Positions 12,612-26,967 are shown, counted from the first letter of the stretch. The stretch: 64,000 bases of DNA from Coffea arabica (GCF_036785885.1 NC_092323.1:12532501-12596500), one strand, 5' to 3'. Numbers and translations: made by a program. Notes: generated by a model not told the origin, from the letters alone.

Positions 12612-15600
12612 TCAAAGAAAGTCCGGTTGGCCTGTTGACGTCAAGCAACGATGCCACATACGGCTGTTGGGGTCGACAGTCCTGGGTTGAGAAATGACTT
12701 CAGGAATGGGAAAGTACACGTAGTGAGTATTGCATATACCCACAGTGATGCCACTGTATCCAGCAAATGCACCATGAACCTGGATGTAATCCATGGATGT
12801 GTATACCATAAGGTTATTGTCCCAAATATCAGACTGATATAAATTCTCCTATTAGTTGCAGGTAGACAGCCATTACTAGTCACAAACCAGAAAAGGGGAA
12901 GAACAGTACTTGCTTCAAGAAAGGAAATAAAGGAAAACTGTTATTCAGGAGACAGCTGAAAAAAATAAAATTCGCTTTTGTTTGTGAGCAAAAGTTTGAC
13001 AACAATTTGCCCACTTGGAAAGGACAGCTCAAGTAAACATTTCATGATTGACATTTTTGGTCGAGTCAAGTGTACAAATTTGACATAAACATTTTTAATT
13101 GGGTAACGTATGGAAAGTAGATGTTAGAAAAAGGAAGGGCCCAAAAATGAGCCCTAGATTATTTTCATTTCAGGAAGACTTTTTTGTCAAATCATTGTGG
13201 CAGCATAAAGGGCATTTTCCTGTTTGTACTTGTTCTAGTAGGAATACATTGCACGAAAAGTAGACAAGGAAGCTAAATATTATCTACCCAGGAGTTGCTT
13301 TCACTAATCCAAAAGGTGCTAAGATAGGCTTACAGCATTTTGGCCAAGTACTGTGCAGAGGATTCCATCTGAGGCATTTGCACGACATGCACGAATCATA
13401 TATGTAGGATCTATGTACTTCACGTCAGCTGGAGCACCCATCTCCTTAAAGTATTTTTTTATCTGCAAGGAAGTCTTCCAGATGAAGTACTCTATATTTG
13501 ACAACAGGCAGTCATCCCAAAGAGGAATGAACTTGCATGGGCTTAAATATGCTCCTCACATCTTTAAAACTTTTCTGTGATATACAAATATCATTTCATG
13601 ATAAGAATCCTTTAGGATATATTCCACTGACAATTAACTGAATTAATCTGGGAATTAGTACAGACAGATGGAATAAAGATTCTAACATAGTACTAATTAC
13701 TCTTGAATATCCTAGTTAGCATTAAACCTAATTCCCGTCTGCTTTATTGGCAATAAGAGAACACAGACATACCCACGTACAGATACCAGGAAGAGAAAAT
13801 TCAAGGGAAATTTTGAATATTAGATTTAATCACCTAATTGATGTCAATAAGGACTATAGGCATTATACAAAAACCAATAATCAAATAAAAGTAAATCAAG
13901 CAGCAGACCTCCTGTTGAATATGGACACCAATATCACCAAGAACAATGTTGCCGGATGCATCTTTGGCATTAGTTTTCTCCAGATGATTCTGCAATGTTT
14001 CGTGATGCAGGGATATAAATACAACTGTTTTTAGCAAGGTCTAAAATTAATATGAAGGTCAGTATCAGATCAAAATAAAAGGTATTGACGTCCTAAAAGC
14101 TACTATGAGCTTCCTGGATCAGTCAGGTCCAACTCAACACACCTTATTTTGCCAAAATATAGAATGGAAGAAAACAGTGTATATGTTTCGTCATGTATAT
14201 TAGTTGTGTGCCACACCAAGGCTGCAGTGATGCTACAGAAATGCAAGAAATTCCTGACAGTCTACTGGGAAGAGATTCCCCCAAGATATTAAACTAACAT
14301 CAAGTGAGGATACCCAAAAGGCTATGACAAAAATTGTATGCTAGTGCAATATGTGTCCCAATGTATTAAAAGGAAACTAGAACTTAAACTCACCTGTCCA
14401 GCTCCCTCTGCCACACACACTACAGCTGATCCTTTGGTGTCGAGGAGATACTTCAGATGTGTCAGGACACCATGAGGTCCGTGCAAATTAAAAGGAACCT
14501 TACGAATGCAAAAACATATGGTTCCAATTTAAAGGCCCAAAAATATATGTTAATGCACTGTCAGTGGGAGAAATACCTCTGGGATCAAACATATGTCAAT
14601 TTGTCCACTAGCAAGAGACGCTTGCATAGCTATAAATCCACTACTACGCCCCATCAGCTTCACAACTCCAATACCACGATAAGCACTATGAGCCTGTCAA
14701 GAAGAACAAGAAGATGATTGTAACTGGGACAGGGTAAACTAAACAAGTTCAAATACATAATTCATCTAAGAACCACATAAATAAATAAAGGTAAAAGTTA
14801 ACACAATCGCAATCTAACAGAAATTAAAATGCATAAAGAACGAGTTACAATATATACCTCAATATAAGCAGAATTGATTGCTCGCTGCGCTTCTTCGACA
14901 GCAGTATCGAAACCAAATGTTTTATCCATCAGCATGATATCATTGTCTATGGTTTTAGGCACACCAACTACAGCCACCTTCATCTTTCTTCTCCGGCACT
15001 AGAGCACAGATAAAGACAAAATCTCAATATTAAATCTTAACATGCTAAAAGTAACCGAAAAAATAGGCCACCAAACAAAAGTAAGGACACTGAACACAGT
15101 AAACATGGATATATGTCAATGCTTACACTTATATTACTCAACAGTTACAAGTTTTAAGAAGATTGAAAAAGTAAAATAGAGATAGGTTTGCATATCTGCA
15201 GACACTTCACTTTCAGTTTTTAATATAATCCGTTTGGATTAATTGTTTTTGGGGGTGTTTTTGAAATATTTTACTGTAGCAATGTATATGAAAGACTTTT
15301 ACTGTAGATATTTTTGGTGATGTTTTTGAAAACATTTTGGGATATTTTTAAAGTTTAAAAATTTTTAGGATATTTTTTAAAAATTAACACTACCACCCAT
15401 CACCACCCCCTCCCTCCCTCCCTCTCTTTCTTTCTCCTCCCTCTTCCTCTTCCCTCTCTCCCCTCCCCTCCTCTAGTACATGGCCTCGATGGGTGTGGCA
15501 GGAAAGGGGAGGGGAAGGGGAGGGGAGTAGGAAAAGGGAGGGAGAGGAAAGAGAAGGGAGGAGATGGTGGCAGCAGCGGTGGTGATAGATGAAAGAAGAA

Positions 15601-18600
15601 GATGGTGTAGATTTTTTGTATATTTTTTAATTTTTTTGTATATTTGGAGTTCTTTTTGATATATTATATGGATGTGGTGTTTTTGGAGTTGTTTTTATTT
15701 ATGTATTACTGTAGCATTGTACATGGAAAACTTGCTTTTCAAAAAATGGAGAATCCAAACAGGGGGAATCTATCATACAATGGCAAGCAAAAGTTATACT
15801 GGAATTTTGTTTTCAAAAACTTATTAGCTAGTTAACTTTAGGTTTTCTCGTATTTGCTATCTTACAGAGACCAAAGTAATAGCAGACACCCCATCTGAGC
15901 ACAAGGGTCACAAGTTTAACAACCTCGTCATGTATCGCATTGGCACCAGCATGAGTACCATTTCCACCTAGCACAAAAAGCATGTTGATCCCTCTGTCCT
16001 GAAATTAATTTGGAGATAATACCAGCAAATGTTGCTTACAAACTCAATTTGGTATAAGCAATATGAAGTGAAATAGTAATGCGAGTAAAACAAAGTCTGA
16101 TTGAGAACCTCCATCCTGTCCACAATTTCGCTAACAGTAGGTCCACCACGTGACACTCCCAACAAACTTCCCCCAGAAAGATGAACATTTTGAACGACTT
16201 TCCTGGATAACTGACAATTCACAAAAATATCTAAACAGGTAAATAAACAATCAAAGACAATTCCAAACTAGAGAAGCATATTCAGAAAAGCAAGCGAGAT
16301 AATAACATAAAAGCATCATTATGCATGGGTACATGACTAAATCACAATTGAAAAAGCATTTTGTTAGCCCAAGAAATGTCTCAGACAGTAAAAGCATATT
16401 AACAAAAACTCAAGGTCCCAGTAAATTACAGCACAGGCACAATCAATATCTGACACCACGCACTAATTGAGGACCTAAAACAATACTCTACAGACTACAA
16501 ACTAGAGTCAGTGTACTAAGGTTCTTCAAGGCCACATCTGGACATGCACAGTCTGTACTGACAACTGCAATCACATTTCTGGCTGACATGTAACTTCTAG
16601 CATTCTAGCAAACATGTAGTAGCCAGTGAAATAAATCTAGGAATGGTACAGAAATATGCAAATTGAGGATTATTCCCAACCATCACATCCCTTCCCAGGT
16701 TCTTGCCACATCAAATGTCTGTAAATAATAGAATGATTAACAAGAATGAACCACATCCATGTTATAAGAAGAAATCATTGCATAATTATAATTGCTTATA
16801 AATATTCTTTGAGATCTCTCCTCATATTGAAAGAGCTACTTGCTGGGAAGGGAAAAAAATAAAGACAACAAAAAAAAGAGAGATAATAACATAAGAACTT
16901 ACAGGCATTTCAGCTAGATCTTTGTCTGAAAAGCCACGATAACCAAAAGGGATTCCCACGATCTTTTTCACACCATATATTTCAAGAGTGATTACAACCT
17001 AAGACCATTACAGCAAAGAAAGGTTAGATGCTAAGAAGTCATGCATTAATTCCAAAGTTCTTATGCTGCATATAAAGAAGCATTATACGGTTTAAAGGAT
17101 TTCACAAAAAGCTTTTGGCAACTGTCTACAATCAATGTTTCTCAAAGGTCCCGTAATTAAGGTGGAAAGTTGTATAAACATCTCAAAGGAATAAATTAAC
17201 TGTGGACACAAGTAACGAATTTGACTTCTCCAAAAAATTGATCTTCAAAATTGGACATGTTCTTGGTTTGATGTTGTCTTGCCAGCTGCACAGCTCTAGT
17301 ACAATTTAATGTGCATGAAGACACTATAATCTCAGCAGACATAGTAAACTTAATGAGAACTTAAGATCCTGTTACCTGTCGGATGACATCATTAAGCCCA
17401 GGACAAAGTCCCCCACAAGTTACAATAGCTGCTTTTACATCTTCTGGCTTAAAGTATATTTTCTCTCGAGGACCAGCACGGTGCACCCTGAAAATAAGTC
17501 AGTGCCAACCACACGATAAGATTCTACCGTAGAATAATGGTCTGTTGCATCAAAATGACAGAGGTATTTATTGGGATCAAAAAGAAAAGAAACCAAAAAG
17601 AATCTTAATCCAGATTCATAACATATAATATGGTCAATGCTCATTTCACCTATCCAGTATACAAGAGCCAACAACTATATAGAGAAAAGAAACCAAAAAG
17701 AATCTTAATCCAGATTCATAACATATAATATGGTCAATGCTCATTTCACCTGTCCAGTATACAAGAGCCAACAACTATATAGAGATAAAGATCAGTTTAA
17801 AACACAAATATGTCAAAAAAAAATGTCAAACAGGATCATAAATGTGTAAGATATCTATCCTGAATGATGCTCCAGAATAAATTAAGGTTGATGGACAGCA
17901 GAGGATGAAAATCAAGCTGCCCAACTGATTTCCCAGAAAAATTAATAAAATGGATAAACGTGATAAACACCTTCAGTGTTACATGCAAAAAACTTAATTC
18001 TCTTAAATTTTCTTCTGTTTGTGACTACTAGCCCAATACATATAAAGCTGAAAAAGAAAAACAAGGAAAAAACTAAACTTGTGTCTTCTTTATAAATCCA
18101 TTCTTCAATCAAGTTATTGCTTCTTTCTAGCTTTCTTCGACTGGAGAACATTACCAATGTTTTTGCTAATGCGCAGAAAAATATTGTACCCTTTGACCAT
18201 TGATGATTTTCAACTTAACATGCATCAAATAGAAATTAAAAATGCACTGGGAATTGGGTGAGACAGAACCAATGACTGGTTTCACTTGAAGTACCAAATT
18301 CCATCCACTTTATGCATGGCTACTAACCAGATGGAATGCAAGGAAGTTCTGTGTTGACAAGACTGAGACTTTACACAACTATCATAGAACACACAAAGAA
18401 GACAATTAGAATCCTCTTGCTGATGTGCTAACGGAGGGTTCCTATCCTCAAAAGCACCACCATCTTTGCTGACAAATCCCATCCACTTCACCTTCTGACC
18501 AAACAGGTTTCAAGAAATACAAATTGAGAGCCTAGTATTCATGTTTGTCAGCAATCTATCCTTAAATCACCAAGATTTATAAGTAGACAACATCTCCATC

Positions 18601-20958
18601 GATGAAAGATAGTAAAAGTTTATATCTAGAGATCTTAACAACTATACGCCCTCTTAATCTGGAAATGCCAGAAATTTACCATTGCTCCACCCATGTGCAG
18701 CCAGGATCAATGCACTCTGCACCAGCAGATGTGGGAGAGGAAAAATGTATCACCTGAAAATTTTGTACAGTAACATATCTAAGTGCTTTTACTAACAGAA
18801 TCAAACCATTGGCTCAGATGTATAAGTACAGGTACATGCATGTATATTCTAATTTCTTCATTTTACTATATCCCCCAAGGATTAAAGTAGACCCCCAAAA
18901 AATACACTTGTATCAAAATTAACATGATTAGGCAAAGTATGCAACAATAGCTATTAAAGGTGAACAAGGTGCATGCATAGGCACTGAGGCACAGCAAAAA
19001 ACTTGTTGCACCTACGTGCTTCTGAACAAGGCACTTGTGAGAAAGCTTGCACCTAGTTCAGAAACCTCTCCATGTTTTTTTTTTGTGCTTCCTGTCACAA
19101 TGAGTTTGCATCTGACAAAACAATTGCATATGCATTATTTACCATGTTAGATTTTGAAATCTGGCCTCAAGAATAACTTAATTGATACGAAATTGTGTCA
19201 ACTTAGTATATTAAATACATTTAATGCGCATTATCCCTTACCAATTTATCTGAAACACACAACTCACTTGTTATGGGTCTATAACACTAGCAGCAATTCT
19301 ACCACAATCCGCACCCGAAAACAGAAAGGGGAAAAAAAAGACCTTTGAAATACTCTTAATTAAATTTGACTCAAGGTTTATCCCTGGCGAGCAGCAATGT
19401 AATGACAATAGCAGTACTAAACTAATGGTGGTAATAAACTAGCACTAGCATTTTCAAAGTTATGTTGCAGAAATTGAATTGTTTGGAAAACATTGTCTTG
19501 CAAAGATACATTTTTCCAATTCTTACTACTATGTGTGGAAATTGCAGGACAAAATTAGTTCCTTACCCAAATATGTCAATTTTCAGTTTTAGCATATTCA
19601 ACAGATAACTGTTAGTTAAGTAAAGAACCTAACAAAATAAGTACTGAGAAATGATGAAAATAACTAATCTTCTAAATGCAAGCTAAGCCAGATCTCCAGG
19701 ACAACCCTTTTATTATTTGAGCAGTTTTGTACACCTTCTTACACCAGTCTGAAAAAATCATTAATTGCTAAGAACGCTACCCCTAATATGAGAGGAAAAC
19801 AATTTAAAAAAAAAAAAACTATTCTTTGATTGCATGCAATATCATCCACAAGCCATACAATTAGAGGGAAGCTGATTTGGAAAGGTCAGTGAAATAGCAA
19901 CACATACCTTAAGAAGCACCCTATCATTATTATTAATGTATCCATGCCATGCCTCATCAGATGGATAACCTCCTGCAAATTCCTCAGTCACCGGAGTCCT
20001 GTGACAAAAGATTCAAATTCAAAAGATTAAAAGCCCATCTTAACTTCCCTTCTGACCATTTTTCTCCTTCATAGTTAGAGGCACACTATCATAAAATTAA
20101 GTGCTTGACTTCATAGTCAGAGCAACTGCCAAGAAGTCAATCCTACTTTGATATTTATGCATTAATACTGAGCTTTTATACAATTTCAGAATCGAGTAGC
20201 TCAACTTAATTACATGTAAATTTCAAGTTTGTTTATGTATGCATCTTTTTTTAAGCTTGAGTAGAGCTTAGAATCTTAGTCAATCATAATTAAACTATTG
20301 ACCAATCTAATACGAGGTCTTAAAGAATCCAAGCTCGATTCCAACATTGAGTTGCTTAGTTCGTCTTTTCAGCCCAAGCTTCAGAAACAAGGCCACATGT
20401 GCTTCCCTTTACAAATAATGTCAGCATGCCAAAAGATTCCAACTTTATTTTCGATTTTCATAGAATCTCTAATAACTTGCTCCATCAAACGTCAATAGTA
20501 CTGCAACAAGTTACAAAACTGCTAAACGAATTCTCTAAGCAAAATTCTTCACTGATCACAAAATTTAGATTAAATTCAATACCAAAACCACCAAAAAAAT
20601 GTAGACCAATTTATTTTCTTAAATGATAATTTGTTAAAGCTCACCTCATTTTGAGACAGAAAGTTGAAGGATACGAAACGGCGTTGGGGAAGACATCGGT
20701 CAAGTGAGGAATGTTAAAGCGAGCTTCGAAGTCCTTCTGATACTTTGACTTCCAATCCGGATCACTAAAATCAATACTCGAAGAATAACTTCTTAATTTA
20801 TTAGTCACTGCTTTTACTCGAATTCTTGGGAATTTTCTGGAAGCTCCTCCGATGATGATCGACCGGAACAAAAATGAACGATCACAGAGACGAGGAGTAG
20901 CGGAAGCTCTCGCCGGAAGTGTCAGCCTCTGTCCGATCACCGGCGAGAGCGAGTCCAT
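12612..20958 (-). CDS. PFK5: ATP-dependent 6-phosphofructokinase, chloroplastic, PFK5-type (13 exons)
   Basis: Phosphorylates fructose 6-phosphate with ATP to fructose 1,6-bisphosphate (plastid glycolysis). My exons, in transcript order, are 20958-20645, 19998-19908, 18753-18680, 17487-17376, 16998-16903, 16210-16109, 15998-15924, 14998-14858, 14693-14577, 14498-14394, 13989-13909, 13462-13334 and 12779-12612. All junctions are GT-AG and sum to 1605 nt (534 codons plus stop), matching the known length of Arabidopsis PFK5 (about 537). The first 55 or so residues are Ser/Arg-rich, a likely plastid transit peptide. Motifs: [12 protein letters not shown] (185-196), GGNGT (274-278, the ATP-type nucleotide site), PKTIDND (302-308, catalytic Asp 306) and MGRSSGF (349-355). 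Cys149 and Cys154 form a C-x4-C pair at the place where PFK5 is redox-controlled in Arabidopsis. No lesions seen; the best-supported host gene here. Confidence 0.96.
15230..15764. mobile_element. MITE-like element in PFK5 intron 7, with internal hairpin
   Basis: The ends are CCGTTTGGATT and AATCCAAACAGG, an inverted pair flanked by AAT on both sides (possible 3-bp target duplication). Two direct copies of a TTACTGTAGCA-type motif lie near each end. The middle (15400-15568) holds a long pyrimidine run followed by a long purine run. It lies wholly inside the intron between the exons at 15924 and 14998. Superfamily is uncertain; a 3-bp duplication would suit PIF/Harbinger. Confidence 0.55.
17583..17785. 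repeat. 100-bp tandem duplication in PFK5 intron 3
   Basis: The sequence from 17583 repeats exactly 100 bp later (17683 onward), with one mismatch seen (17652 A versus 17752 G). It lies just upstream, in transcript sense, of the exon at 17487-17376. Near identity means the duplication is recent. Confidence 0.9.
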
Positions 20959-23900
20959 TGGAAAATGCGCTCTAACGTTGGGAAAATAATCAGAAGAGAC
21001 GAAATGGTTACTTATAATAAGGGAACAAGAGAAGTCGGAGGAGAGATCGGAGTGGCGACGGAGAAAGAGAGGGGGGAAATTTTTGTACTGTGTATAAAAA
21101 ACAAATTGAAAAAAAGGGAAAAGAAATAAAAATTAGAAAAGAAAAATGAGGGAAAAAGAGGGAGCTGACCGAGCTGTCATTTTCAACTTGATTTTAGGTT
21201 AATTGCAAAACAATCCTTCAAGTATCATCACATGGTATGTGTGCGCCTAAACTATCAGAATGAAGGGAATCGAAATGATCAATCTTCAGTCCTTAACTAA
21301 TACTCACCTCTTCGCTTGGATTTGAATTCTATTGTTAAATTTGGTTTTCAGTTTTTTGAGATGGCATCCATGTTACAAAAAAAAATTTAAAAGAGAAAAA
21401 TATATAAATTTCATAGTATACAAATAACGGCCATAGTAAATGACCAGTGAAATCAAAGTTTTTTTTATTGAATTCGGTAAGTTTCGAAAGTTCAAAAAGT
21501 CTACATATATTTTATGAAACCAATATCTTGAAATTTTTGTTACTATTAGTATTATTATAGAACATGCACATGCATATTTACTATAAAAAAAATGAAAATT
21601 AACTAATACCAATGAAACTAGTACTTTAAAATGTTAGGTTCATGAGTAAAGGATTATATCTTGCATTGGTCCAAGAGATAGAGAAAGAGCGGTTAATATA
21701 TAAGTAAGGGTTCGAGACCTGAGTTTGATTTTTGATTTACATATTAAACTCTTTGATGAACTCCCTCGAAGTGTTTCACCCTATCATAAAACTTTTTGTA
21801 ATCCCTTGTAATTCGTAGTGTGTACTTCTAGATTGGTTGGTTGAAAGGAGAGCAAAAATACTCGTTGGCACAAGGGGAAGAGCGCATAAGAAATAGGGAG
21901 GCTAGAGGGTGTTAAGTTGTATAATTGATAGTACATGGTCGTAAGTGATAATATTGATAGGTAGGCAGCGTACCAGAAATCAAAACATTATTTTAAGGAA
22001 CCGTTTCCAATCAATACCCCCCCACCCTGTCCCTCTCCCTCTCTCTCTCTCTCGGTTTCAGTACCCTTTTGAGTTTAAACAGAGTTCTAAAAGCGGATTT
22101 TTGAAACCAAAGTAGCGCTCACCTGCCCTCGTGCAGGCTCCTTATTTGTTTCCATTATAAAATTCTTCTTGTTCTTTTTCATTCTTTGGCAGCCTTGTTT
22201 AGAAAGCCATTTTTTTCCAAAAATTTTTTTTTATATTTTTAATATATATTTTTTAAATTATCTTTTTATTTCACATATATTAAATCGTTATATTATATTT
22301 TTTTACAAAAAATTTTAGAAAATAACAAGAACTCCTTTTTTCAGCAACCCCATTTATTCATTTTGCCTAACAATTTTCATCTATCAAACCTTTTCTTTTC
22401 TTTTTCTTTTGCCATATGGTCAAGGATTACTTGTGTCTTGAAATCTAATATGTACCCCAAGTAAGACATCAAATTCTAAATTAGGCCATATTAAACTATT
22501 TTGACTACATGATCTGGTAAATTGGTACTTTGGTAGGTAAACGTCTTTATAACTCGAAGTTGGTCATACTATACATGCCACAATGATCAGATGATCTTAC
22601 ACTCTGCATGCTTAATTACAAGAGCAAGTTTATCATAAAATTTATTAACAATACCGGCCAATTTAAAATAAAGAATTCAAGAAAAGTAATTTAGTGAGAG
22701 GATAAAATCTTTATGGTGGGAAAGTAAGATTAATTTGTGTTAGAGGAACATCCCAAGAGAATTTGGATTTTCTTTCACTGATTAATTAATCTTCCATTTA
22801 AATCTTAAAGTTTTTTAAAAAATTCGAAATTATATGTCCAACCACTGATATTGTGAATGGAAATACTCGACTCGACGCTATACAAATTTGCCCAAAATTA
22901 AGTGTTGATGCTAATTTCTATCATAGTTGTATAGGTAAATAGTGCTCGTACTCTTTCAATAATTACGTATGAGATTATGGTATTGTGGGAGGAATTGGTA
23001 ACTTTGGTACGCAAAGTGTTTTAAAAAAAAAGTATTTATCAGAACTGATATTTGATAAATTTACATTGAAAAATGTTTCAAAAAAAATTATAGTACAAAG
23101 TGAGAATTGTTAGAGACATTGAGAGTGAAAATGGAATTAACAAAAAGGTTTATGAAGTTGAAGAGCACTCCCGATAAATAAGAGAAAATTAGAAAATACC
23201 CTTTCTCTCGTACCACCGTTTTGATACATAATCCAATTTTTATGACAATGCAAAAATTTCTCGTATCAAATTGGGAGGGCCATGCTATTATTACTCTAGC
23301 CTTTTAAAATCAAGATACGAGCCATCATCAAATTTGATTTCTCCCCATTCAACATTTTGTTTCCCTTCAAAAAGAGTTGTTGACCTTTTGTTTGATACTT
23401 CTTTTAACATTTAGCGGATTGAAGTTTCCAAATTTTCTCACAAAGTAAAGCCGTGGCCGACTTGTTCATAGCATTGAAAGGCGATGTCTACAAAAGCACA
23501 ATTTGGAACCACAAAACTAAAGATTCGCATCTTCTTCAATTGCGTCTATCGAGTTACACGGCATTCGCAAAAATGAATTAATTACTATTACTAGGATGAA
23601 TTTTGATTATGACACCTCAAAAGTTTGTAAACTTCTTTTCTTAAAAAATTTTTACACTTATTTGTCAAAGGGTTTGTGTTTCAGACTTCAGAGACTATAT
23701 ATATATATATACAATTCTTATGGTTTCTTAATAAAATATAAAGCTGATGAATACACGAAAAAGTATAATTTATAATCAATCTGGCTTTTGTCTATTGGAA
23801 CTTTAAACGTAAAAACAGATGACCAAATAGCATCATTAAAATAGGACCCCTTTCCCTGTACTGGCTGAAACTGACTAATTCTCTTCATATTTTTCTACAA

Positions 23901-24713
23901 AGAACTGTTGCCTGCCGTTGATCACACGAAAGCATCATGTCATGTCACACAAATTATGAATGTCACTATAGCAAATAAAATAAAGATAAAAATATTAAAT
24001 GAAATACTTCTTCTGATTTAAAAGCATTCTAACAATATATTTATTTCATGCACAGTGGACCATACATATAGCCGTTTAGATTCAGTCGACTGTCAACCAA
24101 AGCTTTACAAGTAGAGCTGTTAATTAAGTTGACAAACAGGCACGTGCATGCTCTTCTCTAATTAACTAGGCAACCCACCATTCAGCGCCAAGAAACCAAT
24201 TATGGAATGACCCATCTTATTCTTTTTGTGATGATCGTTAGTAAATAGTAATCTAGTAACGAATATGGTTTGCTAGTTTCATTAGTGTTCACGAGCTTTT
24301 TTTGGTTTTTTGTAACTTTGGGTTCATGTCGAAAAAGTACTGTTGACCATACGAAGCTCCTAGCTGATTATTGCTACAACTAGAGGTGTCAAAATCAGTA
24401 ATTCGCGCAAACATTGAGCCAAAGCTCAGTGACCACCAAAAAGGGGATCAAATCCAAAACCAAAAAGGGGATCAAATCCCTCTTTGGATTGTTGGTCGGG
24501 ATTTCGAACCTTACCTGTAATAAAAAAAATTCAAAAGAAGTGCCAGAACACCCATTTGGTCTAGTCAAATCTGAATACTTGCTAACCCCATTTTGTAGAA
24601 TAAGATAGATTATGTTATATGAATGTTATTGTTGCGGCCAAAAAAAAAAAAAACAAAGAGTAAGTTGCGCGGTTTCGGCGGGTCATAAAATGCGTCATAG
24701 GTATAATTAAATT

Positions 24714-25090
24714 AATCTATTTATATCCATTTAATAAATGAATTAAAATGAGTCAACCCATGTATACATAAATGAATATGGGAATATCCAATTATCCATT
24801 TATGATCCATTTGAAATTCTATTTGCATTTTTTTGTTTTTCGAATGTTATTTGACAAAGAATAATAATATTATTTTACTCTTATTGGGCTGATGAGAAAT
24901 TCAAATTTATCAATCCATTTATACATATTTAATAAATATATCAAAATGAGTCAATATGAATATACTCAACTACCTATTTATGACCAACCTGAAATTTTAT
25001 TTGCTTTTTTTTTGTTTTTCCAAATGTTATTTGACAAAAAATAATAGCATTTTATTGTTATTGGATTGGTAAGAAATTGAAATTTATCAG
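24714..25090. repeat. Diverged tandem duplication, unit about 180-200 bp
   Basis: Two consecutive copies (about 24714-24911 and 24912-25090) share the same ordered landmarks: TTTAATAAAT, AAAATGAGTCAA, a T-rich run followed by GTTTTTC, AATGTTATTTGACAAA and AATTTATC. Many substitutions separate them, so this is an old duplication. Confidence 0.75.
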
Positions 25091-26242
25091 CTTAACATCC
25101 AAATGTGCAATTTATTTTACATGGATATAAATTGATAATGCAAGTCAACCCATTACTCACCAATTAAATAGGTTTAGTTGAGTCATCTATTTAAACCCAT
25201 TGAAAATTCATTGCGTAGCCAAATTCACTTATTAATAAGCAAATTTGGATGAGTTATATAACTAGATTGGGAGGGGCTAAATCCACATCCTTATATCCTA
25301 AATCCACACCCTAACAATCAATATGACAATTAAGTCCCTGTCACTTAATGACTTTCACTTATAACTTTTAACACTTCAAAATTATTATTTCATACAATGA
25401 AAACAATTTGCCATAACACTATTCTTTCAATTATTTTCCTAATTTTTAAAAAATTCATTGCATGTTGTTTTTAATAATTTGTACTGCATCAAGATCTTTA
25501 AACAATAATAAATTCATGAAACCAATCAAGTTAGGTAATACAGTTAGAGATCCTATGTACTTCAAGGGTGTTACTACATAAATAATTTCATCATTTCAAC
25601 ATAATAGATATGCATCCTATAAAAGAAACTGAAAAACTGCCAAAAGAACAGCCGATGATGCATAAATTTGGTATACTGTTTAATTAAGAGCCAAAACCTC
25701 CAATGGGGTTACATATAAATGCCGAAATATTAGCAATTCTTGCAAGGAACATGAATACTATGATAATTTTGATTGTTATATTCTAAAAAAACAAAAAATA
25801 AAAATAAAAAAGAAGAAAAACAAATTAAAAATACACATTACACATCTTATAAGCTGAAGATTTTTCAAAACCCATGAGACTTTTGTTGAAAACATTTAGA
25901 AGAAAAGGTAATTGAAGAAATGGTTAAAAAAACGATGTTAAGCAAATTATTTGCAAGTATAAAAGTATAAATTTCGAATTGCAAAATCTTAGAAGAAATT
26001 TACTTAACCAATTGAATTGTAATTGACACATGGTTTTAGCCTCCAGAAAACGGTCACAGCCGGAAGGAAAAGCGGGCAAGGGTTGGTGGAAGAAATTAAT
26101 CCCACTAATTCGTTGATTAGTGATTACTGCTTACTTTTGATGAAAAGAGTCATACCCTTGAAAGTACGATCATACTAGTAATGAGCATCTTTTCAACAGG
26201 TTAGGAATTTGATGTCTAAACACTTAAAACTTTCCTCTGGTA

Positions 26243-26387
26243 GCCCTGTTTGGATTGTCATTTTTTGCCGGAAAATTGCGTTATTTTCCGTGATCACATT
26301 TCCCTATTACCTTTTTCCCTCACATACATCAAATCGCTACAGTAAATTTTTCATAAAAAATCATACAAAATGCAATCCAAACGCTCT
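26243..26387. mobile_element. Short MITE
   Basis: About 145 bp with inverted ends CCCTGTTTGGATTG and CAATCCAAACGC, and TAG on both flanks. It is noncoding and AT-rich. The terminal core GTTTGGATTG is shared with the elements at 15230 and 49121. Confidence 0.6.
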
Positions 26388-26960
26388 AGTCATCGTAAAA
26401 ATGACAGTGAAGTCTCGAACAATTGGTTATCAAGAATCTTATATCTTTGATAATCGAGTTATATAATGGATAAATGGGAATCCATTTTGTTGATGAGAAA
26501 AGAAACGGAATATCCTTTTTGGATTCAAAGTTTATTGGTTTTGATACCAAAAATGATCATTTATGATCCGAACACAGTCTTGTTCAAGATATATCATATA
26601 TACACTACAGTCTCGTTCAAAAGTCCATTTGCCATGGACAATCACGTCAGCATGTGAAAATGCTTTCCAATAGGCCTTATGTGGATTGTGCTTTAAGGGC
26701 AACCCAAAAATTTTCTGCCTTCCACGTAAAGCACGGATAAACACAACTCTAATTTTCTTCAATTAATCCCTATTCAGTTCCCAATTTAATTTCACTTTCT
26801 GGACACATACATTTGGCGCCTAAGTTTAAATCAGACAACTGAAATAACGACCTAACGGTCATGTTGTTTCTTAAACATTCCCATTTATGTCATCTTCAAT
26901 CCTAGTAGACAACATTTGAGGGGTCCAAAATCCCCAGTAAGTCTCCATCATCCTTCGAGA

Positions 26961-26967
26961 TATAAAA
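26961..26967 (+). promoter_or_regulatory. TATA box of the gene at 27141
   Basis: TATAAAA stands 174 bp before the ATG at 27141. A transcript starting about 30 bp downstream would have a leader of roughly 150 nt. A possible 82-bp intron (27021-27102; GTAGCA donor after AAAAG, TTTTTGCAG acceptor) lies in that leader. Confidence 0.6.

Larger units (their letters stand above)
20959..26960. other. Intergenic region between PFK5 and the gene at 27141
   Basis: The left 150 bp should hold the PFK5 5' UTR and promoter; I see no convincing minus-strand TATA box. The rest is AT-rich, with a CT run near 22025-22053, a (TA)n tract at 23697-23711, the tandem duplication at 24714-25090 and a MITE at 26243-26387. 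No coding region is supported. Confidence 0.6.
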
